NCBI GenBank assembly: GCA_003963435.1
Contig: RXJC01000625.1
Span: 1-39,939 of the forward strand
Length of the DNA: 39,939 nucleotides
DNA from: Bradyrhizobiaceae bacterium
GTDB lineage: Bacteria > Pseudomonadota > Alphaproteobacteria > Rhizobiales > Xanthobacteraceae
Reading direction: 5' to 3'
This document shows positions 1-9,267 of this stretch, one piece after another; within the stretch, counting starts at the first letter, position 1; each line of letters begins with the position of its first letter. The notes under the pieces were generated by a model. It was not told where the DNA came from, did not search any database, and saw nothing but the letters and a program-made list of their open reading frames with translations. Both the position numbers and the translations under genes were made by a program.

Positions 1-3000
1 GTGTCGACGCCACCACCGCCGTCGATGCTGTCGCCACCACCGCCGCCGAGGATCAGGTCGTTGCCCGCCCCGCCGGTCAGCGTCTCCGCGCCAGACGTGC
101 CGACGATTGCCGTGCCCGTCGTGACCGAACCGGGAGCGGTCGTCTGATCGCTGAAGCTCAGGCCGGTGATGTTGCCGATCAGGTGATCGACACCCGCTCC
201 GGCGAGGCCGAAAGTAGGATCAACCACGTAATAGCCGCCCGCACCATCCTGGAAGATCTGATACTGCGCGATCGGCCCGGAATATCTGACGACGGATGAC
301 GTGCTCGCCGCGCCGTCAATCGTGTCGTTACCACCGCCGCCGATGAAGAAATCGGAATTCCAGGTCGCAGTCAGCACGTCGGCACCAGCGCCGCCAACGA
401 TCAGAGCGCTTGTCGCAAGACCGCTGCCGAGATTGACGGTGACGTCGCTGAACTGCAGCTTCTCGAAATTCAGCAAATGTTGCCGGCCGATACCGGTGCC
501 GTCAGCGACCGAATCCTCCACCCAGTAGCCCGCGCCGCCGTCGCTGTAGACCGTATAGCGAGACTGGGGACCGGAGTACACGGCGATGTCCATCCCATCG
601 CCGCCATCCATGGTGTCGTTGGCGCCGCCGGTAACAACATCCCAGCCGATGCCGAACTGCAGGACATTGTCGCTGCCGGCATCGGTATAGACCACCGAGG
701 CCGCCGCGACATCGATCGACAACAGGCCATCCTGGAATTGCAGGAACTGGGTGTTGACCAGGTGATCGTTACCCTCGAATCCGTAGCGATCGACGATGTT
801 GTAAGAACCGTCGAATGGGAAGCTCTTAAACACGGCGTACTGATTGTGAAGACCAAAATAGACGGCCGTGTTGGTACCGGCGCCGCCGTCGATCTGGTCG
901 GTCCCGTTCCCGCCCATGATGATGTCGTCGCCGTCGCCGGCATTGATGGTGTCCGCGCCGGAATAGCCGAAGATTACATCATTGGCGCTCGTTCCTGAAA
1001 GAACGTCCGCCGCAGGTGACCCCTGAAGATACACGCCGGACGCAATGCTGGCGGGGTCGACCGTCCTGTCGCTGAACTGAATGGCCTCGATGTTGGTGAG
1101 ATGGTCCACACCGCCCGCCATCAAGGCCATGCTCTTGTCGGCAACGAAGTAGCCGCCATGGCCGTCGCCATACACCGCGTACTGCGACGACAGACCGACA
1201 TAGGTGACCGTGTCGACGCCGTTGCGACCGTTGAGTTCGCTGTTCTTTCCGAATGCGTCGGCAAAGCCTGCGCCGCCGACGATCGTGTCGTTTCCGGCGC
1301 TCGTGGCAGGGATCGACTTGCCGTCCGATACAACCTGGCTGGCAGAATTGTCAGCGACCGTGATGCCGTTGAGCGCGTAGGCCCGCACATAGTCGATCTG
1401 GAACGGCGACGAGGCGAGCCCCTGGGCGTCGGGCGTACCACCGACGCTGCCGCCGACCGCAAGGTTCAGCAGCATGTACATCGGCTGATTCATATCGGCC
1501 GGTGTCGCGATCTGGAACACCTGGGCGCCGTCAATGTACCAGGTGATGTAGTCCGGCTTCCAAAGCAGGCCGTAAGTATGCATGCCGGTGCCGGCCCCCG
1601 GGATAAAGCTCGTCGTCGCCGCGACCGCGCCAGGAACTCCGATGTCATGCGCGGTGGTCAGGATCGACGACGGCGTCATACCGCTGGCTTCGAGGATGTC
1701 GAGCTCTGGCGGATTCGTGCCGGCTGCAGGCAGCAACCAGAATGCCGGCCAGGCACCCGAAGCCGTCGGCAGCTGCGCTCGCATTTCAAAGTAGCCATAC
1801 GTCTGCGCGAAGCTGCTTTGCGTGGTCAGCAAGCCCGACGTATAGCCGATGCCATAGAGCTGGCTCTGCAGATCGGTCGGCGTCGCCTGAGCCGTAATCG
1901 AGAGCACGCCATTGTTGATCGAGAACGGATCCAGGCCGAGCGCGGTGGCACCGGTGCCCGCATAGCCGCTGTCGACATAAATCTGCTGCTCACCGGTCGC
2001 CTGCAGCGTGCGGCTCGACAGAGGCGTGGCACCGACAAAGCCGAAGGTCGTCGACCAGATCCCCGAGACGCCATTGCTGAGGCTCAGGCTATTGAAATCG
2101 TCGTTGAACGTCAGGCTGAGGTTGCTCGTATCCAGCGGGAGCACGAAGTTGCTCGCGGTGAACGAGCTGACCTGGGTGTTCTTGAAGGTGATGCTGTCGG
2201 TCGGCGAGAGCGTCAGGACAGTGTCGGCGCCAACCTGGGCGAGACTTCCCTGAATCTGGGCGAAGCTCGTGAAGCCGTCCGCGGACAATCTGACCACAGA
2301 ACCGCCGGTCCCTGTAATGAAGTCCGTGATGACGTCATTTCCCGATTGCGGCCCAGCGATCGAGAACATGTCGCTGCCACCGCCGCCGGTGAACGTGTCG
2401 TTGCCGGCCCCGCCGACAAACACCTGCTTGTTGCTGTCGCCGATGAACACATCGCCCGCATCGTTGCCGACACCGGTGAGCGCCTTTCCAGACGGCCCCG
2501 TGCCAAACAGCTTGAGCGTATTGAACCCGTTCGGAAGGACGAAATTGGTGTTTGCAACAACGGTCTGATTGCCGCCGCCATTCGCGATCAGCGTCGTATT
2601 CGTGTTGAAGACGACGAAGGTGTCGTTGCCGCCGCCGCCATCGAGCGTGCCCGCACCGAGGCCGCCGGTCAGGACATTGTTGCCGCTGTTGCCAATCCCG
2701 TAATAGGGATCGCTGCCGATGAACGTGAGGTTCTCGAAATTCGCGGCCAGCGCATAGAAGTTGAGCGTTGTCTTGATCGTGTCGTTGCCGCCGCCGGCGG
2801 CCTCGACTACCGTCGTGCCCGCGTTGCGCACGACGTAGGTGTCGTTGCCGCCGAGACCGATCAGCATGCCCGCTCCGCCGCCGTCGTCGAGAACGTTGGC
2901 GCCGGCATTGCCGTCGATTTCCATCGACAGCGCATTACCGGTGAGATTGATGGCCGACGTTCCCGTCGCGGCGACGATGCGCTCGATGGCCGAACCGGTG

Positions 3001-6000
3001 GTCGCCGTCCACGAGCTCGCCGACACGTTCACGGTATCGAAGCCGCCGCCGGCGCTTTCGACGACGGTATCGTCGGATAGATTGACGTAATAAGTATCGT
3101 TGCCGCCGCCGCCGCTCAGCGCCTGCGCATCGGGGCCGGCCACCAGCGTATCCGCTCCGCTCGAGCCGATCAGGCTGGTCTGCCCGGACAAGCCGGTCAG
3201 GACGGCGCCGACGGCCACCTGGGCCGGCGTGACCGTCTGGTCGGCGAATTTCAGGTACTGGACGTTGCTGATCCGGTCGGTGCCGTCGCCGGCGGCTCCG
3301 AGACTGTCCGCGACGTAGAAGCCGCCAAATCCGTCCGGCGTGACCGTGTAGCGCGAAGCTGCGCCGGAATAGACGGCGGTGTTGGTTCCGGCGCCACCAT
3401 TGATCGTATCCTGGCCGCCACCGCCGGTCAGGGTATCGTCGCCGTCGAGGCCGATTAGGGTATCGTTGCCGCCGGAGCCGAGGACCGCACCGCCCGCCGC
3501 CGGCGCCGTGAGCACGGCGCCGCTGGCGACGGCGTCGGGTGCGACCGTCTGGATACCGAAGCGCAGATGCTCGATGTTGAGGAGATGATCGGGCGCAGAC
3601 GCGTTCGCGAAGTTCTTGACGTAGAAGCCGCCGCTGCCGTCCGGCGTCACCTGGTATTGCGACAGGCTGCCGGCATAGACGGCAGTATCGACGCCCGCAC
3701 TGCCATCGAGCAGATCGCCGCCCTCGCCGCCGATCAGGAGATCGCTGCCGCTTCCGCCCGTGATGGTCTCCGCTGCGGCCGATCCGACCCAAGCGCCACC
3801 GATCGATGCGGCCGCAGGTGCTACGGTCTGATCGCTGAACTGCAGCGCAGAGATGTGGGAGAGATGGTCGAGTCCCTCGGTGCCTGCGCCGATGGCGGCG
3901 ACGTACGAGCCGCCGCAGCCATCCTGATAGACTTCGTAGTTCGCCCGCAGACCGGAATAGGCCGCGGTGTCGAAACCGGCGCCGCCGTCGATCCGGTCGT
4001 CGCCGGCGCCGCCGACGATGAGATCGTCGCCTGCACCACCGAACAGATTGTCGGCAACGGCCGTTCCCTGGATCAGCAGGCCATGAGAGGCCCAGGCGAC
4101 GGAAACGGTCTGATCGTCGAACTGCAGGTTTTGGAGCGAGGACAGTTTGTCGAAGACCAGCGAGTTCGCGGCCACGCCGTTGTCACGGACGAAATAGGCG
4201 CCCATCCCGTCGCCAAGGACCAGATAGCGACTCATCGTGCCGGCGTAGACGGCGGTGTTGAAGCCGCCGCCGCCGTCGATCTGGTCTCCGCCGCCCCGGC
4301 CGACGATCAGGTCGTTGCCCGCTCCGCCGCTGAGCGTATCGGCGCCCGACGTGCCGAACAGCAGCACGCCGGTCGGCGACGGCGCAGTGGTCGCGTCGTC
4401 GAAGCGCAGATACTGGATATTGAGAAGGTGGTCGAACAGCGAAACCGACGGTCCCGCGGCGTTAGTGCGGACGTAGTAGCCGCCACTGCCGTCGCCGTAG
4501 ACGGTGTATTGGGCGGCGCATCCCTGGTAGATCGCGACATTGACGCCGCCGCTGCCGTCGATGGTGTCGCCGCCGCCCTTGCCGACGAACAGGTCGGCAC
4601 CGAGACCTCCGGTCAGCGTATCCGCCCCGGCGGTTCCGGTCAGGAGCACGCCGACCGATTGCGACGCGGTCGACGCGACGCCGTCGTGGAATTCGATCAG
4701 CGAAATGCCCTTGAGATGGTCGAACAGCCCGATCGAATTGCCGTTGGCGTTGGTCTGGACATAGTATCCGCCGGCGCCGTCGCCGCGGACGGTGTAGGCG
4801 GAGCGGTCGCCGGAATAGCGGACGGTGTCGAGGCCTCCTCCGCCGTCGATCGTGTCGCCGCCGCCATATCCTGCGATGTAGTCGTTCAGCGCCGTCCCCG
4901 TCAGCGTGTCGGCGCCAGCAGTTCCCACAACGCTCTGACCGTTGAACGGCGGAGCCAGCGCAGCCGGCGTGGTGACGCCGTCGGAAAACTGCAGATAGCT
5001 GATGTTGACGAGATGGTCGTTGCCCTCGTTGCCCAGATTGTCCTGGACGAACCATCCGGCCCCACCGTCCGAATAGACGGTATAGCGGCTCGCGGGCCCC
5101 GCGTAGACGGCGGTGTTCGTGCCCCCGCCGCCGTCGATGTCGTTGTCGCCCGCGCCCCCGAAGATCAGGTCGCTGCCGGTGCCTCCGACCAGCGGCTGTG
5201 CGGAGCCGTTCCCCTGGATGAGCTGCCCGACTACGAGCGTGGAAATACTGGCCGCGCGATCGGCGAATTGCAGCGTCTGGACGCTGGTCAGATGGTCGAA
5301 CAGCGCGAGCGAATTTCCCGCGCCGGCTCCGCGCACATAGTAGCCGCCGACACCGTCGGAATAGACGGAATACGACGTGCTGACGCCGGAGTAGACGGCA
5401 GTGTTGGTCCCGGAGCCGCCATCGATGACGTCGCCACCGGTCGCGACGAACACGTCGTTTCCGGCTCCGCCGGTCAGAACGTCGGCGCCCGCACCGCCTT
5501 TGAGGAAGAGGCCGACGGTCTGCGCCGCCGGCTGCACGGTCTGATCGGAAAACTGCACGCTCGTGATGTTGACGAGACGATCGAGCTGACTCGGATCAAG
5601 ACCGGCGGCGGCGGTTTGGGCGTAATAGCCGCCGGCACCGTCGCCGTAGAAAACGTACTGGGCTCGCGTTCCCGAATAGACGACGGTGTCCGTTCCGGAC
5701 ACGCCGTTGATGTTGTCGCCCCCGCCCGCATAGAAAAGATCGGAGCCGGTGCCGCCGGTCATATCGTCGGCGCCCGCAGTTCCCTTGAAAACGATGCCGG
5801 AGACAACCGTGCCCGGCGCGACCGTCTTGTCGGAGAAGCGGATCGACTGGATGTTGATCAGGCGATCGAACACTGAGGTCGTGTTGTCACGGACCCAGTA
5901 GCCGGAACTCGAATCGGCATAGACCGTGTAGTTGGCCCGCGTCGATTGGAAGACGACCGTATTGTTTCCTCCCGCGCCATCGAAGATGTCGGCGCCGGCG

Positions 6001-7000
6001 CCGCTCGTCAGCGTGTCGTTTCCGCTTCCACCCGTCATCACGGTGCCGGTGTCGTTGGCAAAGCCGCTGAAGGCACCCGAGCCGGTATAGGTCAGCGCTT
6101 CGACATTGGCGGCGGCCTTCAGACTCGCAAGCGACGTGAACTCGGTGTCGTATCCGCCGCCGACGGCCTCGACGACCGTCTGGATGGCGTTGTCAACGAT
6201 GTAGCTGTCGTTGCCGGCGCCGCCGACCAGGCGCGCCGCGCCGCCGCCGCCGACCAGCGTATCGTTGCCGGCACCACCGGTGATAATGTTGGCGAGGCCG
6301 TTGCCCGCGCCGTAGAAATTGCCGGTCCCGATAAAGGTAAGATTCTCGAGGTTGGCGCCGAGCGTGTAGCTCGCCAGAGTCGTCTTGACGGTGTCGGTGC
6401 CCTCGCCGCTCTTCTCGGTGACGACGGTCGCCGCGTTCCGCACGACATAAGTATCGTTGCCCTGGCCACCGACCAGCACCGCCGCGCCGCCGGCATCGTC
6501 GAGCGTATTGATGCCGCTGTTGCCGTCGAGCTCGATCGCGAGGCCGTTGCCGGTCAGATTGACATTCGCAGTGCCGGCCGCGAAGACCTTCTCAATCTCC
6601 GATCCCGCGGTGGCCGTCCAGCTCGCTGCGGAGACGTTGACGACGTCGAAACCGCCGCGGGCCAGCTCGATCACCTGATCGGCTGACCCGTTCACCGTGT
6701 AGGTGTCGTTGCCGCCGCCACCGATCAAGGTGTCGGTGCCCGGCCCTGCGTTGAGCGTATCGTTGCCGCCCGATCCGATCACTGTGGTGACACTGGAAGT
6801 CGCATTCAACGTCGCGCCCATCGCCACGCTGTCAGGCGCAACCGTCTGATCGCTGAATTGCAACCACTGAATATTGGTGAGGTGATCGGTGCCGTCACCG
6901 GAAGCACCGAGCGAATCCTGAACATAAAATCCGCCGGTGCCATCGGGTGTGACGGTGTATCGCGACGCAGGCCCCGAATAGACCGCCGTATTCGTGCCGG
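1..7000 (-). repeat. Array of about 15 diverged beta-type modules of about 95 residues
   Basis: In the translated minus strand a module recurs with the consensus NTAVYSGxxSxYxVxxDG followed by GGYxV, an acidic stretch, DHLxNIxxLQFSDQTVAP and then RTX nonapeptides. Fifteen copies can be read, beginning near bases 6995, 5965, 5685 and then about every 285 bases to about 3395, with the remaining four after the GH16 domain; a sixteenth begins at the window edge. Copies differ at many positions, so the array is old and not an assembly artefact. Each module is followed by a GGxGxDxI calcium-binding stretch. The function of the module is not known to me; a structural or carbohydrate-binding spacer is a guess. 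Confidence 0.8.
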
Positions 7001-7103
7001 CGGCACCGTTGATCGTGTCGTTGCCTTGGCCACCTGTCAGTATGTCATCGTCCGGCGTGCCGTTGAGGATATCGTTGCCGGTGGAACCGGAAATGACCGC
7101 CAT
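1..7103 (-). CDS. Giant RTX calcium-binding protein with embedded GH16 glycanase (3' end outside window)
   Basis: The reading frame stays open from the ATG at 7103 to the window edge, giving more than 2360 residues without a stop. There is no signal peptide; the protein starts directly with RTX nonapeptides (GNDILNG, GGQGNDTING), as expected for type I secretion with a C-terminal signal that would lie off the window. Order seen: RTX blocks alternating with about 15 modules of the Y-x-V-x-x-DGxGGYxV type; a peptidase-M10-C-like segment at about residues 1550-1650; a GH16 domain at about residues 1660-1913 (bases about 1365-2125) with catalytic motif ELDILE at residues 1800-1805 (bases 1689-1706), giving E1800 nucleophile, D1802 and E1805 acid/base; then more modules. 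Known relatives by architecture are the rhizobial secreted glycanases ExsH and PlyB, which trim EPS. I infer it cleaves or remodels the polysaccharide made by the neighbouring genes. The ribosome site is weak. Confidence 0.9.
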   Translation of the reverse strand, partial: MAVISGSTGNDILNGTPDDDILTGGQGNDTINGAAGTNTAVYSGPASRYTVTPDGTGGFYVQDSLGASGDGTDHLTNIQWLQFSDQTVAPDSVAMGATLNATSSVTTVIGSGGNDTLNAGPGTDTLIGGGGNDTYTVNGSADQVIELARGGFDVVNVSAASWTATAGSEIEKVFAAGTANVNLTGNGLAIELDGNSGINTLDDAGGAAVLVGGQGNDTYVVRNAATVVTEKSGEGTDTVKTTLASYTLGANLENLTFIGTGNFYGAGNGLANIITGGAGNDTLVGGGGAARLVGGAGNDSYIVDNAIQTVVEAVGGGYDTEFTSLASLKAAANVEALTYTGSGAFSGFANDTGTVMTGGSGNDTLTSGAGADIFDGAGGNNTVVFQSTRANYTVYADSSSGYWVRDNTTSVFDRLINIQSIRFSDKTVAPGTVVSGIVFKGTAGADDMTGGTGSDLFYAGGGDNINGVSGTDTVVYSGTRAQYVFYGDGAGGYYAQTAAAGLDPSQLDRLVNITSVQFSDQTVQPAAQTVGLFLKGGAGADVLTGGAGNDVFVATGGDVIDGGSGTNTAVYSGVSTSYSVYSDGVGGYYVRGAGAGNSLALFDHLTSVQTLQFADRAASISTLVVGQLIQGNGSAQPLVGGTGSDLIFGGAGDNDIDGGGGTNTAVYAGPASRYTVYSDGGAGWFVQDNLGNEGNDHLVNISYLQFSDGVTTPAALAPPFNGQSVVGTAGADTLTGTALNDYIAGYGGGDTIDGGGGLDTVRYSGDRSAYTVRGDGAGGYYVQTNANGNSIGLFDHLKGISLIEFHDGVASTASQSVGVLLTGTAGADTLTGGLGADLFVGKGGGDTIDGSGGVNVAIYQGCAAQYTVYGDGSGGYYVRTNAAGPSVSLFDHLLNIQYLRFDDATTAPSPTGVLLFGTSGADTLSGGAGNDLIVGRGGGDQIDGGGGFNTAVYAGTMSRYLVLGDGMGAYFVRDNGVAANSLVFDKLSSLQNLQFDDQTVSVAWASHGLLIQGTAVADNLFGGAGDDLIVGGAGDDRIDGGAGFDTAAYSGLRANYEVYQDGCGGSYVAAIGAGTEGLDHLSHISALQFSDQTVAPAAASIGGAWVGSAAAETITGGSGSDLLIGGEGGDLLDGSAGVDTAVYAGSLSQYQVTPDGSGGFYVKNFANASAPDHLLNIEHLRFGIQTVAPDAVASGAVLTAPAAGGAVLGSGGNDTLIGLDGDDTLTGGGGQDTINGGAGTNTAVYSGAASRYTVTPDGFGGFYVADSLGAAGDGTDRISNVQYLKFADQTVTPAQVAVGAVLTGLSGQTSLIGSSGADTLVAGPDAQALSGGGGNDTYYVNLSDDTVVESAGGGFDTVNVSASSWTATTGSAIERIVAATGTSAINLTGNALSMEIDGNAGANVLDDGGGAGMLIGLGGNDTYVVRNAGTTVVEAAGGGNDTIKTTLNFYALAANFENLTFIGSDPYYGIGNSGNNVLTGGLGAGTLDGGGGNDTFVVFNTNTTLIANGGGNQTVVANTNFVLPNGFNTLKLFGTGPSGKALTGVGNDAGDVFIGDSNKQVFVGGAGNDTFTGGGGSDMFSIAGPQSGNDVITDFITGTGGSVVRLSADGFTSFAQIQGSLAQVGADTVLTLSPTDSITFKNTQVSSFTASNFVLPLDTSNLSLTFNDDFNSLSLSNGVSGIWSTTFGFVGATPLSSRTLQATGEQQIYVDSGYAGTGATALGLDPFSINNGVLSITAQATPTDLQSQLYGIGYTSGLLTTQSSFAQTYGYFEMRAQLPTASGAWPAFWLLPAAGTNPPELDILEASGMTPSSILTTAHDIGVPGAVAATTSFIPGAGTGMHTYGLLWKPDYITWYIDGAQVFQIATPADMNQPMYMLLNLAVGGSVGGTPDAQGLASSPFQIDYVRAYALNGITVADNSASQVVSDGKSIPATSAGNDTIVGGAGFADAFGKNSELNGRNGVDTVTYVGLSSQYAVYGDGHGGYFVADKSMALMAGGVDHLTNIEAIQFSDRTVDPASIASGVYLQGSPAADVLSGTSANDVIFGYSGADTINAGDGDDIIMGGNGTDQIDGGAGTNTAVYFGLHNQYAVFKSFPFDGSYNIVDRYGFEGNDHLVNTQFLQFQDGLLSIDVAAASVVYTDAGSDNVLQFGIGWDVVTGGANDTMDGGDGMDIAVYSGPQSRYTVYSDGGAGYWVEDSVADGTGIGRQHLLNFEKLQFSDVTVNLGSGLATSALIVGGAGADVLTATWNSDFFIGGGGNDTIDGAASTSSVVRYSGPIAQYQIFQDGAGGYYVVDPTFGLAGAGVDHLIGNITGLSFSDQTTAPGSVTTGTAIVGTSGAETLTGGAGNDLILGGGGGDSIDGGGGVD
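2662..3490 (-). repeat. Head duplication, copy B (residues ~1204-1480 of the RTX protein)
   Basis: This 829-base block repeats the N-terminal head of the same protein (6274-7103) in the same orientation. It lies just before the M10-C-like segment and the GH16 domain. Because it looks like a protein start, the GH16 half may once have begun here (inference). Confidence 0.8.
6274..7103 (-). repeat. Head duplication, copy A (first ~277 residues of the RTX protein)
   Basis: The first 277 residues, from the start codon to the NIITGG stretch, match a second block at 2662-3490 segment for segment. Shared landmarks in the same order and at nearly the same spacing are SRYTVTPDG, a SWTAT-type block, an LTGN block, GNDTYVVRNA and ENLTFIG. 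The block is 830 bases long. Confidence 0.8.
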
Positions 7104-7328
7104 GAAAAAACTTTCACTCGAAAATTTGAGCAATACGCCAATTTAAGACAGTCTAGCGAATTTGATGCGCTGCCGCATTAAATAATTAGTGAAGCGTTAA
7201 CCTACAAACTTCTGCACTCGGAACGTTTCGTCGCGTCAAACCAAGGCAAACGCGTCAAGCGGGAACCCGCCCACCCTGAAATCAGCCGAGTGTCAGGGAA
7301 AAAAGCGCGCCATTCACACTCACAGGAT
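7104..7328 (-). promoter_or_regulatory. AT-rich leader region upstream of the RTX-GH16 gene
   Basis: This 225-base gap separates the acyltransferase stop from the RTX start. The stretch 7130-7215 is clearly AT-richer than the flanking genes and is the likely place for a dedicated promoter. A short GCGGG/CCCGC dyad with a 2-base spacer lies at about 7259-7270 and could contribute to termination of the upstream operon, but it has no clean T-run. No sigma-70 boxes are assigned with confidence. Confidence 0.4.
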
Positions 7329-9218
7329 CTATTTTGTCAGACTTTCATCGTGACGTTGTGCAAATTCTCGAAGCTGCTTCGACATCAGTTCAACCGCGAC
7401 CCGCGACCCCTCTTCGGTGAAATGTCCATAATCGAATTCCATGGGAACACCCGGAGAAGCCAGGGTCCGGCACGCCATCTGAGGACAGAGCAACTGGATC
7501 AACGAAATGTAATCCGCGGTGGTCTTGGCAACCTCTTCCGCCATGGCCTTGTCCAGCGCAAACCTCTGCGTGACGAGGCCGCGAGCCACGGTATTGGGCG
7601 ATCGCTGCTCCGAGACCAGGAGCCGTGGCAAGATCGTCGTGTATTCGGGAGCCGGACCGATCAGAATGACTTTGCCCGCGACTTCGGAGATCTTCCTTAG
7701 TGTCGGCGCAATCATTGGGAGCTGCAAAGCATTCCACCGTCCGGCAAGCACGACGACGTCGACCCTGTTGTTGGGCAGCCAGCGCTCCAAGACCGCGCGC
7801 AGCATCGCTCTACACGCTTTCTCCGGCGAACTGATCGGCGTGACGATGGGTTGGCACCCCGCAACGTTGGCCTGAAGAACGTTGTAGTCCTGCATTTCAG
7901 CGCGCAGGCCAGGCAGCAGATGCGCGGCGTGGCTATCCCCAACCAGCAGCATGGTGGGGCGTCCGTCACGCTTGTCCAGGCATGGAGCGGGGTCGTAACG
8001 CTCACTCAACTCGACGATGAAGCATTTGCCGGCGCCGTACTTTTGATCCCCATCGTAATTCTCGAATGAAGCGAGCTGTTGCTCCGCCGGCGTGAACCGA
8101 CTTGGCAATCCCTTCAGGGCAATCACGGCCACGCCGACGACGGAAAACGCGGCCATGACCATGCCGGCCCGAACCAGGACCGCATCGACCGACGCTGTCC
8201 GTTTCTTCGGTTGCCGGAAAGGCGTTTCAACCCAGCGCCAGGAAATCGCGCCCAGCAAGATCGACACCACTATTTCGATCAGCTTGTTGGTGAGCGTCTG
8301 CTCGAGGAGCAGCGCAGTCTGTGCGAACAATATCACCGGCCAATGCCAGAGATAGACCGAGTACGAAATCTTACCCACGAATACCACCACCGGATTCGAT
8401 AGCACTCTGGACACCACCGACGGCCCCGCGCCGCCAGCGAGAATGATGCTCGCCGCGCCGATGCAAGGCAGCAACGCCATCTCTCCTGGGAACGGAACGG
8501 TCGAATTCAAAAACTTGATCGAGACGGCGATGAGCAGGATGCCGAAGGCAGCGATCGCCTCGCGTGACAGCCGATTGCTAAGGTCGATGCGCGGAGCGAG
8601 CGCGAGAATTGCGCCTATTCCAAGTTCCCATATCCTTGGGGGAGAAAGGTAAAAGGCCCCAGCGCGATCGTAACGGAGGATCACAACGGACAGCGCGAAC
8701 GAAAGGACCGTCACGATGACCGCGACGCGTAACCGCCAGGGCCCCCGCAGAAAGGGCAACCCGATCAGCAATGGCCAGAACAAGTAGAACTGCTCCTCGA
8801 CCGAGAGTGACCAGGTGTGGAGCAGCGGCACGGTCTGGGCAGCCGGCGCGAAATAACCGGTCTGCTCGTAGAACAGAATGTTCGAAAAGAAGAACGTCGT
8901 CGCCAGCAAGGACTTCGCGAAATTGACGAGCTCGCCCGGCAGCAAGACCCAGACCGCGAGCCCGCTCACGACTGCAATCATCACAAACAAGGCAGGGAAG
9001 AGCCTGAGGACGCGACGATAGTAGAACTGCTTGATCGAGAAACGACCGCGATCGTAGTCGTTGAGAATGACGCCGGTGATCAGGAAGCCCGAGATAACGA
9101 AAAAGATGTCGACACCGACGAATCCTCCGCTGAAACCGCGCGTGCCGGCATGGAAGAGCACCACCGGCAACACCGCAATCGCGCGCAGGCCATCGATATC
9201 GGGACGATAATTTGTCAT
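7329..9218 (-). CDS. Acyltransferase 3 (OafA-like) with C-terminal SGNH domain
   Basis: The 629-residue protein has the full OafA-type layout. An N-terminal acyltransferase-3 membrane domain (about residues 5-340) carries the DIDGLRAIAV start, His23 in LFHAG and LLHTWSLSVEEQFYLFWP. A periplasmic SGNH hydrolase-like domain (about 420-615) carries GDSHA at 427-431 (Ser429) and the D596-x-x-H599 pair. Proteins of this type move acyl groups, usually acetyl from cytoplasmic acetyl-CoA, across the membrane onto polysaccharide. It is the last gene of a minus-strand group with the two glycosyltransferases and the epimerase upstream; a GGCGGAC sequence precedes the ATG. The substrate is probably the EPS repeat unit or the growing polymer (inference). 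Confidence 0.9.
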   Translation of the reverse strand: MTNYRPDIDGLRAIAVLPVVLFHAGTRGFSGGFVGVDIFFVISGFLITGVILNDYDRGRFSIKQFYYRRVLRLFPALFVMIAVVSGLAVWVLLPGELVNFAKSLLATTFFFSNILFYEQTGYFAPAAQTVPLLHTWSLSVEEQFYLFWPLLIGLPFLRGPWRLRVAVIVTVLSFALSVVILRYDRAGAFYLSPPRIWELGIGAILALAPRIDLSNRLSREAIAAFGILLIAVSIKFLNSTVPFPGEMALLPCIGAASIILAGGAGPSVVSRVLSNPVVVFVGKISYSVYLWHWPVILFAQTALLLEQTLTNKLIEIVVSILLGAISWRWVETPFRQPKKRTASVDAVLVRAGMVMAAFSVVGVAVIALKGLPSRFTPAEQQLASFENYDGDQKYGAGKCFIVELSERYDPAPCLDKRDGRPTMLLVGDSHAAHLLPGLRAEMQDYNVLQANVAGCQPIVTPISSPEKACRAMLRAVLERWLPNNRVDVVVLAGRWNALQLPMIAPTLRKISEVAGKVILIGPAPEYTTILPRLLVSEQRSPNTVARGLVTQRFALDKAMAEEVAKTTADYISLIQLLCPQMACRTLASPGVPMEFDYGHFTEEGSRVAVELMSKQLREFAQRHDESLTK

Positions 9219-9267
9219 GTCCGCCTAACCACTCAGCAATCCGACATTCAAGAACACTCGAGCTCTC

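Noticed and set aside
1101..5876. Long open frames on the plus strand opposite the RTX gene (1101-3080 and 3567-5876)
   Set aside because: They arise from the GC-rich, in-phase RTX codons; the translations are Arg/Ala/Val-rich with no domain, while the minus strand gives a coherent RTX-GH16 protein.
1..7103. The tandem repeats as a CRISPR or satellite array
   Set aside because: They are protein-coding modules with codon-level divergence and no constant DNA repeat or unique spacers.
6200..7103. A LapA-type retention module and LapG cleavage site at the N-terminus of the RTX protein
   Set aside because: No N-terminal TAAG-type di-alanine site in a retention domain; the protein starts directly with RTX repeats. 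An internal FAAG is in a repeat block.
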